DNA from: Anaerolineaceae bacterium
Lineage (GTDB): Bacteria; Chloroflexota; Anaerolineae; Aggregatilineales; Phototrophicaceae
DNA length: 64,000 bases
Direction of reading: 5' to 3'
NCBI GenBank assembly: GCA_002702065.1
Contig: NZXX01000001.1
Coordinates: 186,001 to 250,000 of the forward strand
Under the pieces are notes generated by a model. That model ran no database searches. It was not told where the DNA came from and was given only the letters and a program-made list of their open reading frames with translations. Below, piece by piece: positions 26,107 through 33,442 of this stretch (its first letter is position 1; every line of letters begins with the position of its first letter). A program made the translations under genes and the position numbers.

Positions 26107-26586
26107 ATGTCTGACGCGTTGCTTCAACAGATCAAGCAGCACTGGGGTGATTTGCGGGGCCGGACGTACGACCTGCTCGACGTGCTTCAACCGGAGGATT
26201 TCCCCAAACGCCTCCCGTTCGCGGAATCGCAATCGGTCTATTATCAGTTCTGGTGTATGTTGGGCACAACCGAAAGTTTTGCCAGACTGATCGAGGCCGG
26301 GACATGGCAGGGCTGGGCGAGTTCGCTCAACTTTGATCCGGCAGAGGTGTCCGCCGAGTCGATCAAAGCTGCTCTGCGCCAGTCCGATGAAACACTTTTC
26401 GCGGCGCTGGCCGGGCACGATTTGCTTCAACCCTATGGCCGGGGCGCGACCCCGCTGCGGCACTACTTCCGGCTGGTGGAGCACGAATCGCACCATCATG
26501 GCCAACTGATTAATTTTATCTACGCCCTTAATTTGCCGATCCCCCAAAGCTGGGCGGATGAATGGGCGCTCTCGCGGGAAGCGTAG
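26107..26586 (+). CDS. DinB-like four-helix protein
   Basis: A 159-residue helical protein with the DinB/YfiT arrangement. His residues occur in the third and fourth helices, notably RLVEHESHHHGQLINFIYAL near residue 120, where the metal-binding His triad sits in the family. DinB-fold proteins are metal-dependent thiol or S-transferase enzymes, often induced by DNA damage or oxidative stress. ATG 26107 is chosen over 26083 and 26101 because of the aaaggg site 6 bases before it. It precedes a second DinB-like gene by 49 bases. Confidence 0.75.
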   Translation: MSDALLQQIKQHWGDLRGRTYDLLDVLQPEDFPKRLPFAESQSVYYQFWCMLGTTESFARLIEAGTWQGWASSLNFDPAEVSAESIKAALRQSDETLFAALAGHDLLQPYGRGATPLRHYFRLVEHESHHHGQLINFIYALNLPIPQSWADEWALSREA

Positions 26587-26635
26587 CAGCAAGGCTCGCC
26601 TGATCGGGTTACAATGCTGAAAACCTTGCGCCATC

Positions 26636-27106
26636 ATGAGAATCGAGGTTTATGTGGAAACATTACTCGTGGATTATCTGGAACGGCTGCAAACATTACA
26701 CGAGGACTTCATCGCGACTTTTGCGGATTTGCCCGCAGAAGCACTGGATTGGCAGCCCGGTGCGGACATGAATTCACTTTGTGTGCTGGTTGTGCATACC
26801 ACCGGCTCTGCGCGTTACTGGATTGGGCTGGCGGTGGATGATGTGCCGGATCGAAACCGGGATATGGAGTTTCAGGCTAGAGGTCTGAGCATTGTGGAAT
26901 TAAAGGCACGTTTTGCCAAACTGGAAACCTATGTTCAGGGCGCGCTGGAACGCATCACCTCAGCGGAGCTGGAGATTATTCGGGCTCGACCGGAATACCG
27001 CGATGAGCAGGTGACTTCCGGGTGGGCGTTGCTGCACGCGCTGGAGCACACCGGTTTGCATCTGGGGCATGCCCAGATCACCCGCCAGCTCTGGCAGCAG
27101 CGATAA
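26636..27106 (+). CDS. DinB-like four-helix protein, second copy
   Basis: A 156-residue DinB-fold protein distinct in sequence from its upstream neighbour. The His residues lie in VLVVHTTGSARYWIG (second helix) and HALEHTGLHLGHAQIT (last helix), the canonical positions. It may start at GTG 26654, which has gaggt before it, instead of ATG 26636. Its stop is 10 bases from the end of the convergent tag gene. Confidence 0.8.
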   Translation: MRIEVYVETLLVDYLERLQTLHEDFIATFADLPAEALDWQPGADMNSLCVLVVHTTGSARYWIGLAVDDVPDRNRDMEFQARGLSIVELKARFAKLETYVQGALERITSAELEIIRARPEYRDEQVTSGWALLHALEHTGLHLGHAQITRQLWQQR

Positions 27107-27116
27107 AACGATCGGG

Positions 27117-27692
27117 TTATAAACTGGCCAGTTCATCCCGGCGGAAGCAGTCCAGGGTGTGGTCGTTGACCATGCCAACCGCCTGCATCATGGCATAGCA
27201 GATGGTGGGGCCGACGAACGTAAAACCACGCTTTTTGAGGTCTTTGCTCATGCTGCGGGAAATGTCGGTTTCAGCCGGGATGTCAGACAGCGCTGCCCAG
27301 GTATGATGCTGCGTCTGCCCGTCGACGAAGCTCCACAGGTAATCTGACAGGCTGCCCTGTTCGTCCTGAAGCCGCAGGACCGCTTGCGCGTTGTTCACGG
27401 CGGAGCGTATCTTCGCTCGATTGCGGACGATGCCGGGGTTATTCAGCAGGTCCGTGATTTTGGCCTCATCATAGCGGGCCACTTTTTCGGGGTCGAACTG
27501 GTCGAAAGCGGCGCGATAATTTTCGCGTTTGCGCAGGATGGTGATCCAGCTTAAACCAGCCTGTGCGCCTTCCAGCGAGATACGCTCGAACAGGGCCTGA
27601 TCGTCGCGGATCGGCACGCCCCATTCTTCATCGTGATAATGGGTATAAAGCGGGTCATCGAGGTTGACCCACTGACAGCGGATAATGGTCAT
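27117..27692 (-). CDS. tag: DNA-3-methyladenine glycosylase I
   Basis: A 191-residue enzyme that removes 3-methyladenine from DNA. The N-terminus CQWVNLDDPLYTHYHDEEWG supplies one zinc Cys and His, the C-terminal NDHTLDCF supplies the other His and Cys of the zinc snap, and LEGAQAGLSWITILRKRENY carries the catalytic-pocket residues. Length matches the E. coli enzyme. It is divergent from alkC with 66 bases between starts, so both may respond to one promoter region. Confidence 0.95.
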   Translation of the reverse strand: MTIIRCQWVNLDDPLYTHYHDEEWGVPIRDDQALFERISLEGAQAGLSWITILRKRENYRAAFDQFDPEKVARYDEAKITDLLNNPGIVRNRAKIRSAVNNAQAVLRLQDEQGSLSDYLWSFVDGQTQHHTWAALSDIPAETDISRSMSKDLKKRGFTFVGPTICYAMMQAVGMVNDHTLDCFRRDELASL

Positions 27693-27714
27693 AAGCTTGC
27701 CCTGTTGGTATAAT
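27686..27714 (+). promoter_or_regulatory. Extended -10 promoter for alkC
   Basis: TGgTATAAT (27706-27714) is an extended -10 with a perfect hexamer, and TGGTCA (27686-27691) lies 17 bases before it. It stands 45 bases before the alkC start. Confidence 0.5.
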
Positions 27715-27758
27715 CAAGAACGTATGATCTAATTCTAGCGACAGAAAGAGATTGTGCA

Positions 27759-28856
27759 ATGCCCGAAGCCTTGAAAACCATGTTTTATACCCCGGCGTTC
27801 TTCGATGATCTGGCAGCCTCCATTCAAACAATCTATCCCGCTTTTGATGCCCCGGCATTTATCGCCAGCATTCACGATGCCGACTGGGACTCGCGGGAAC
27901 TCAAGCAGCGGATGCGGCATACCACCGTAACGCTGCGGGCGCTGCTCCCGGCAGATTATCGCACGGCGTTGAGCATTTTGCTTCAGGTGGCACCCACGCT
28001 GGATGATTACAGCTTCGAGAAGATTTTCTTTTCGGACTTTGTCGAGCAGTACGGGCTGGATGACTGGGAAGTGTCGCTTCCGGCATTGGAGCAACTGACA
28101 CAGGTGATGAGCGCCGAATTCGCGGTGCGGCCTTTCATCCTGAAGGATCAGGCCCGGATGATGGCGCAGATGGAGCAGTGGGCGCAGCACGAAAGCGCTC
28201 ATGTTCGGCGGCTGGCAAGTGAAGGCTGCCGTCCACGCTTGCCCTGGGCGATGGCGCTGCCGGCACTGAAAGCCGACCCGACGCCGATTTTGCCGGTGCT
28301 GGAACATCTCAAAAGCGATCCTTCCGAAGATGTGCGCCGCAGCGTGGCCAACAACCTCAACGACATCGCCAAGGATAACCCGCAGGTCGTCGTCGATACG
28401 GTGCGCCGCTGGCAGGAAAAAGACTCTGGCCCGCAGATGCAGGCGCTGGTCAAACATGCGTTACGCTCGCTCATCAAAGCCGGGGATTCTGATGCGCTGG
28501 CGCTGCTTGGGTACGGCGCTCAGGCCGAAGTTGCGCTTCACAATCTGGTCGTGGAGCCAGCGGTAGTGACGATGGGCGGCTCGATCACATTTGCGTTCGA
28601 TCTGGAATCGACTGCTGCCGCGCCGCAGGACCTGATGATCGACTATGTGCTGCATCTGGCAGGGGCCAATGGCAAGCCGCGCACGAAGGTGTTCAAGCTG
28701 GCACAGCGCACCCTGCTGCCCGGCGAACAGATCGACGTTCGCAAGTCGTACAGCTTCAAGCCGATCACGACTCGGCGCTATTATCCGGGCGCACATGCCA
28801 TCGAGATTCAGATCAATGGGGCCATTTGTGGACGTGCCGAATTTGAGGTAATGTGA
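27759..28856 (+). CDS. alkC: AlkC-type DNA alkylation repair glycosylase
   Basis: A 365-residue protein with two parts: HEAT-like helical repeats (about 1-265, for example ESAHVRRLASEGCRPRLPW and SEDVRRSVANNLNDIAKDNP) and a C-terminal Ig-like beta domain (about 268-365, starting VEPAVVTMGGSITFAF). HEAT plus Ig-like domain is the layout of AlkC, which excises 3-methyladenine and 3-methylcytosine, whereas AlkD lacks the Ig part. It is divergent from tag, forming an alkylation-repair pair. Confidence 0.92.
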   Translation: MPEALKTMFYTPAFFDDLAASIQTIYPAFDAPAFIASIHDADWDSRELKQRMRHTTVTLRALLPADYRTALSILLQVAPTLDDYSFEKIFFSDFVEQYGLDDWEVSLPALEQLTQVMSAEFAVRPFILKDQARMMAQMEQWAQHESAHVRRLASEGCRPRLPWAMALPALKADPTPILPVLEHLKSDPSEDVRRSVANNLNDIAKDNPQVVVDTVRRWQEKDSGPQMQALVKHALRSLIKAGDSDALALLGYGAQAEVALHNLVVEPAVVTMGGSITFAFDLESTAAAPQDLMIDYVLHLAGANGKPRTKVFKLAQRTLLPGEQIDVRKSYSFKPITTRRYYPGAHAIEIQINGAICGRAEFEVM

Positions 28857-28859
28857 GGC

Positions 28860-29510
28860 TTAGTCTGTACCGGTGAGCATGGCTTGTACCGCGCTGGCTG
28901 TGGCTGTAGGACCGGGCAGTGTTTCTTGCCACAGGGTCGGCACATGCACGTTCAGGCCGGGCAGGGCCGGAGTCTGATAATGGCCGCTGTTGTCTTCGGT
29001 GAAACGGCGGTAGCGTCCATTTTCATCCATGCGGTAAAAGCGCGTTTCGTTGCGCAGCGGATCGACAATCCAGTATTCCGGCACGCCGCCTTTTTCATAC
29101 TCGGCAAACTTCTCGCCGTGATCGCGTTCGACGCTTTCTTCCGAAACCACCTCAATCACGATATCCGCCGGGCCATCCATGTACGTTTCTTTGAGTTCAT
29201 GCGGGTTATCGTTCAGAATCACCATCAGATCGGGTTCGCGGCGTCGATCCGGGACAGCAGGCAGGCGGATGACAAAAGGTTGACCAATGACTTGCCCAAC
29301 GGTGCGATGTTCAAAATAACTATCAAGCAGAGCGTAAAGATAGTAAATAAGCTTCATATGTTGATATGTACTTGGAGACACCTTAATCACCGTCCCTTCC
29401 ACCCACTCGCAGTGGTGGGCGGCGTAGTGCGCCATGTAGTCTTCAAGCGACACGTTAGTGGCGACAATTTCACCCTGTTGGTGCTGTACCTGCTGTTCGT
29501 TGATCGCCAT
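28860..29510 (-). CDS. Uma2 family endonuclease-like protein (DUF820)
   Basis: A 216-residue PD-(D/E)xK-fold protein. The core reads CEWVEGTVIK, REPDLMVIL (metal Asp), DIVIEVVSEESVERD (E-V-x-S) and KFAEYEKGGVPEYWIVDP, the standard Uma2 pattern. These proteins are multiplied in Chloroflexota and Cyanobacteria, with largely unknown nuclease roles. It lies 58 bases downstream of the TIR-UDG gene on the same strand, so the two may be co-transcribed, though an extended -10 occurs in the gap. Confidence 0.88.
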   Translation of the reverse strand: MAINEQQVQHQQGEIVATNVSLEDYMAHYAAHHCEWVEGTVIKVSPSTYQHMKLIYYLYALLDSYFEHRTVGQVIGQPFVIRLPAVPDRRREPDLMVILNDNPHELKETYMDGPADIVIEVVSEESVERDHGEKFAEYEKGGVPEYWIVDPLRNETRFYRMDENGRYRRFTEDNSGHYQTPALPGLNVHVPTLWQETLPGPTATASAVQAMLTGTD

Positions 29511-29539
29511 GGATTCAACCTTTGCCTGTCTGTGACTCT

Positions 29540-29548
29540 ATTTTAGCA
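29540..29548 (-). promoter_or_regulatory. Extended -10 box before the Uma2 gene
   Basis: On the minus strand this reads TGcTAAAAT, an extended -10, about 30 bases before the Uma2 start. No -35 is visible. It may give the Uma2 gene its own transcript. Confidence 0.3.
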
Positions 29549-29568
29549 CAGTTGCGGTCTGGCCCTCC

Positions 29569-30663
29569 TCAGATAAACAGCTTCAGCTTTTCAAAGTCCT
29601 TGCGCAAGGTGTCTTTCTGGCTGGCACTGTACAGCACCACCGCCGGGTGATACATGGGCACGACATGGATTTCGCCGTAGGGCATCTGCGTCTTGATGAG
29701 CTTGCCATGCAGCTGGCTGATCTTGCCGCGCTTTTCCGGCAGATCGAGCTTTTTAAGGATGTACGTCATGGCGAAGCGGCCCAGCGGTGCGATGACGGCA
29801 GGCTGGATAATGTCGATGATGCGATCGACAAACGGGGTGTAGTAGGCGATTTCTTCTGGCAGCGGATCACGGCTGCTGGGTGGGTGATCGAGCAGGACAT
29901 TGGTGGTGAACACGTCTTCGCGGTTGATGCCAATGGTTCTCAGCATTTCGTCCAGCACTTCACCGCTGGGGCCGACGAACGGCACCCCCTGCGCGGCCTC
30001 CACTTTGCCCGGCGATTCACCAATGAACAGGATGTTGGCGTCGGGGTTGCCTGCGCCCAGCACCGGGAAATGCCGGTTTTCATTGCGGAAGGTGTACAGA
30101 GGCGAGGTGGTGGCTCCTACCAGATCATCGCGCACCGCTTTCAGCGCGGCTTCTTTTTCGCGTATCACCGCAGAGTCGGCACGGGGCTTGGCGACGGGTG
30201 GCAGTGACGCGGCCCCTTTGATCGTCTTGACCAGTTGATTGACATCATAGACAAAACGCTGGTGGCTTAACTCGATCGCATTGCGCCGGGCCAGCGGTTG
30301 CAGGTCTTCGGGCAGCATGGGTGGCGTGGGCATTTTGGCGCGGCCCACCAGCACCGGAATCACGAGTTTCTTCTGCCGCAGCGCACTGGCAATCTCGATG
30401 CGGACGAAGTCGTTCCACTGGTCGATGCGGCGTTCGCCATCGTCATCTATGGCGGTGAGCCATGTTGGGCCGATCATCGCGATAAACACATCACACGTGG
30501 CAACAGCGTCCTCCAGAGCCTGCACAAAATCGGCGCCGGGTTCGATGCTGCTGACATCCATGAAAATGTCCTGCGGGTCGAAGTGCTGCACCAGATGATC
30601 GTACAGTCGCCCGACATAACCTTCGGTATCCACCCGGCGGTAGTTGATGAAAATACGGCTCAT
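29569..30663 (-). CDS. TIR domain fused to cysteine-less family-4-like uracil-DNA glycosylase
   Basis: A 364-residue fusion. Residues 1-150 are a bacterial TIR domain: IFINYRRVDTEGYVGRLYDHL at 4-24, IFMDVSSIEPGADFV at 33-47, and NDFVRIEIASAL at 84-95, whose Glu90 sits at the place of the NADase catalytic Glu. A charged helix (about 160-182) links to a UDG fold at 187-364: GESPG at 215-219, GVPFVGPSG at 226-234, TTNVLLDHPP at 253-262, and MYHPAVVL at 337-344. These match family 4 UDG motifs. The four Fe-S cysteines of that family are replaced (for example SPLY for CPL, LDHPP for KCRPP, IAYY for the ExxxC region); the only Cys is 57, in the TIR part. The UDG half may sense DNA rather than repair it. 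The ribosome site is ggagaca. Confidence 0.9.
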   Translation of the reverse strand: MSRIFINYRRVDTEGYVGRLYDHLVQHFDPQDIFMDVSSIEPGADFVQALEDAVATCDVFIAMIGPTWLTAIDDDGERRIDQWNDFVRIEIASALRQKKLVIPVLVGRAKMPTPPMLPEDLQPLARRNAIELSHQRFVYDVNQLVKTIKGAASLPPVAKPRADSAVIREKEAALKAVRDDLVGATTSPLYTFRNENRHFPVLGAGNPDANILFIGESPGKVEAAQGVPFVGPSGEVLDEMLRTIGINREDVFTTNVLLDHPPSSRDPLPEEIAYYTPFVDRIIDIIQPAVIAPLGRFAMTYILKKLDLPEKRGKISQLHGKLIKTQMPYGEIHVVPMYHPAVVLYSASQKDTLRKDFEKLKLFI

Positions 30664-30742
30664 AATGCCTGTCTCCAGCGTGGCACGTTCTCCAGTCTAT
30701 TCTACACGGACTTGCCCGCTGTTCAGGTAGAGGTTGTGACTG

Positions 30743-30776
30743 AAAACAAAAACGCCCTGGCATGACACGCAGGGCG
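30743..30776 (-). terminator. Intrinsic terminator of the DMT-GT39-DMT operon
   Basis: On the minus strand a perfect 7-bp stem (cgccctg and cagggcg, arms 30770-30776 and 30753-30759) with a 10-base loop is followed by tttttgtt. It ends the operon that starts at 33189. Confidence 0.75.
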
Positions 30777-30803
30777 CTCGTCTGTTGATAAGGTTGTCGT
30801 GCT

Positions 30804-31253
30804 TCAGGCCTGCGCGGCGGATTGTTTTTGTTCGCTGCGGGCGACGATGATCAACCCGACGACGACGACGATAAAGCCAATCACACGCGGGGCGGTAATC
30901 TGGTCATTGAATAACATCGCGCCGCCGATCAGCACGACAAAGTAGGTGAGGCTCAAAAATGGGTAGGCGAAGCTGAGGTCGGCTTTGCTGAGTGAGATGA
31001 GCCACGTAAACGTGCTGACCACGTAGATGACCAGACCGAGGATCAGCAGCGGATTGAGCGCCATCCGCACAAGCATGTCCACCGATAATTCGAGAGTCCC
31101 CAGGCTGTTCAGAGCTGCCTTAAAGACGAGCTGCCCGATGGCGTTGAGGAAAACGCTGATCAGGATAAAGCCCAATGCCTGCATGTTGGCGCTTTTGGCG
31201 ACTTTGGGTGCGGTTTTTGCCTGGCCGGGCTGGAGTGTTTCGTTGCGTAGCAT
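30804..31253 (-). CDS. 4-TM EamA/SMR-type half-transporter, ArnF-like
   Basis: A 149-residue protein with a disordered basic N-terminus (1-24) and four membrane segments. NAIGQLVFKAAL in the first and SLSKADLSFAYPFLSLTYFVVLIGG in the third are typical of the small DMT halves that form ArnE/ArnF. These flip undecaprenyl-linked sugars. It is third in an operon after a similar half and a PMT-family transferase, so it probably pairs with the product of the first gene. Confidence 0.82.
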   Translation of the reverse strand: MLRNETLQPGQAKTAPKVAKSANMQALGFILISVFLNAIGQLVFKAALNSLGTLELSVDMLVRMALNPLLILGLVIYVVSTFTWLISLSKADLSFAYPFLSLTYFVVLIGGAMLFNDQITAPRVIGFIVVVVGLIIVARSEQKQSAAQA

Positions 31254-31274
31254 GGATGTTATTCCCTTTTTTGA

Positions 31275-32828
31275 TTAGCCTGCAAACTGGTAGAGATCGT
31301 AGCTGCCCTGGCTAAAGACGATTTCATAGTCTTCCAGGTACGCTTCCGGATAAAGTTCAGTGTATTTCCCAAATGGGCCGACCACGACGTATGCTGCGTC
31401 GACCGCATCGCGAAAATCGTAAAGCTCGCTGGCGGGCTGGCCGTCGCGCCAGGTTTCATCCACAGAGTACGCCAGCACAATCTGGGGGGGATAGTGATAA
31501 TTATGGTCGGTCAGAACCGCCAGTTCCTGCTCCCATGTTTCGATCAGCGCATCCTGGGGGACATTCTGATCCAGATAATCGGCAAAGGTATAAACATCGC
31601 CCGACCCCTGACCGCGCACGGCGCTTACGTGCAGGTAAACCGGCAGCACGATCATCGTCAGGAGCAGGCCAATCGCCGCAATCATGCTGACGGTAACCAG
31701 CGGCGGCTGTTCCCGTTTAATCAGACTGCCAATGTTAAACTGAAAACCATTGCTTAGATCGTACAGCAGGCGGGCAACAAACAGCGACCCAACCGCGACC
31801 GCCGGAAACGCATAGCGCGGCCATGCCAGCGACGACACAAACAATCCGGTACTCACTAGCATGAAAATCGTCAGCATGCCCCAGCGCTGGCTGGCTTCGG
31901 TGCGCCGCAGGCTCAAAAATGCCCCGTAGAGCAGGGCCGGTATCAGAATGGCCCCATAAACACCGTTATCGGTCAGGAAGCGACCCGCCTTTTCCATTTC
32001 GTCGACGCCAAACAGGAAGAATGCGCCGGCACTGGCTTCGCGCAGCGTCGTCAGATTTTCGGAAAACTCGCCGCCGCCCAACGCGATCAGCACAACATAG
32101 GTCCAGGCAAAAAAGATCACGCCGGCAACCACACCGGGAATAACGAAGTAACGCCAGCCGCGCTGCCGGTACCTGACCAAGTCAGCGATCCACATCAACA
32201 ACAGGCTGGGCAGTACAATGAGGGCATACTGGTTCTTGGTGATACAGGCCAGCCCCATCAATGTGCCGACCCCGACCAGACGAATAAGGCTGAGTTTGCC
32301 GGATTTGAACCATAGCCAGAAACCAGCCACCACAAAAAACAGGCCGGGCACTTCACCCAGGACATTGCGTGCGTTAAACACGAATTCTGCGCCCGGTGTC
32401 AGCACCAGCAGCACCGCCGCTACGATCCCAAGTCGAATATCGGTGATCCGGCTGCCAAGCGCGGCCAGCGTCATAATCGCCAGGAACGCATAGGCGACGA
32501 TGACCAGCCGTGCCAGCGGAATACTTACATCTGTCAGCCGAAACAAGCCAGCGATAGGCAGCATCACCGTCGGGCCGACGCCAACGGCTGGCCCATAATA
32601 ACGGAGTCCCTCACTGGAGAAATCCGCATAGATGCCATTAACAGCGAGATTCTTGGCAACATGCAGATGCGAACCTTCGTCATACCAGGGCGCAGGATAA
32701 TCGCCCAACCGGAACAACAGCAAAAATGCAAGCAAGGCGAGAAGGATGGCTCCACCGAGTACCCACCAGAGATTCAGGTGAATACTGCGGTTCTCCGCCA
32801 TTGCCACAGACCGGGTATTGGTCGTCAT
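31275..32828 (-). CDS. GT39/ArnT-type membrane glycosyltransferase
   Basis: A 517-residue membrane protein with about 12 hydrophobic segments. The first periplasmic loop has PAPWYDEGSHLHVAKN, giving the catalytic acidic pair of PMT/ArnT transferases. The next loop, EGLRYYGPAVGVGPTVMLPIAGLF, is also typical. These GT-C enzymes use polyprenyl-phosphate sugars to modify proteins or lipids outside the membrane. It lies between two SMR-type half-transporter genes with 10- and 21-base gaps, which suggests they supply its donor. Confidence 0.85.
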   Translation of the reverse strand: MTTNTRSVAMAENRSIHLNLWWVLGGAILLALLAFLLLFRLGDYPAPWYDEGSHLHVAKNLAVNGIYADFSSEGLRYYGPAVGVGPTVMLPIAGLFRLTDVSIPLARLVIVAYAFLAIMTLAALGSRITDIRLGIVAAVLLVLTPGAEFVFNARNVLGEVPGLFFVVAGFWLWFKSGKLSLIRLVGVGTLMGLACITKNQYALIVLPSLLLMWIADLVRYRQRGWRYFVIPGVVAGVIFFAWTYVVLIALGGGEFSENLTTLREASAGAFFLFGVDEMEKAGRFLTDNGVYGAILIPALLYGAFLSLRRTEASQRWGMLTIFMLVSTGLFVSSLAWPRYAFPAVAVGSLFVARLLYDLSNGFQFNIGSLIKREQPPLVTVSMIAAIGLLLTMIVLPVYLHVSAVRGQGSGDVYTFADYLDQNVPQDALIETWEQELAVLTDHNYHYPPQIVLAYSVDETWRDGQPASELYDFRDAVDAAYVVVGPFGKYTELYPEAYLEDYEIVFSQGSYDLYQFAG

Positions 32829-32838
32829 TCGTATTCCT

Positions 32839-33189
32839 TTAGCTCTGACTGGTGATCAGGACACCTGCGATGATGACAATGATGCCCAGTACCCTCAACC
32901 GTGACATACGCTCGTGAAACAGAAAATAGGAACCGAGGATGATGCCAATGTAACTGAGGCTGGCGAACGGATAAACGTAGCTGATTTCAAAACGCGACAA
33001 GGCTGCCAACCACGCCAGCACACCGATGCCATATGTGAACAAACCACCGATCACCCAGGGTGAAAGGATCATGTGCATGATCATGCTGCGTTGCGGGTTG
33101 GCGTTTGTGTTACTCATACCGCGCTTGAGCATTAACTGCCCACATACGCCAAACACGGTACTAAATGCAATGAATACAAAAGGGGACAT
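32839..33189 (-). CDS. 4-TM EamA/SMR-type half-transporter, ArnE-like
   Basis: A 116-residue protein with four membrane segments. The first has VFGVCGQLMLKRG, the third SRFEISYVYPFASLSYIGIILGS and the fourth VLGIIVIIAGVLI. It is a paralogue of the protein at 30804-31253 and first in the operon. Two different halves in one operon fit a heterodimeric flippase like ArnE-ArnF. Confidence 0.82.
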   Translation of the reverse strand: MSPFVFIAFSTVFGVCGQLMLKRGMSNTNANPQRSMIMHMILSPWVIGGLFTYGIGVLAWLAALSRFEISYVYPFASLSYIGIILGSYFLFHERMSRLRVLGIIVIIAGVLITSQS

Positions 33190-33442
33190 TCGTGATTTAC
33201 CTTATGCTGGTCGTAAGCGTTTGATCATCACGTTACGCCCGGTGCCTTGCCGTATCCTAAATGTTTTTGTTACTTGAAAATAACCAGAAATTTCGAAAAG
33301 CCACCTAAATTACGCAAAATATCATTTCATAACGTATTTGAAAGTCCCTTGAAAGGTGTTGGGAGTAAAGTACTGGATGCTCAGAGAAATTTCTCTGACC
33401 TTTTACGCTGCTGTCCTGCTGAACTGGAACTACTGAAGGTTA

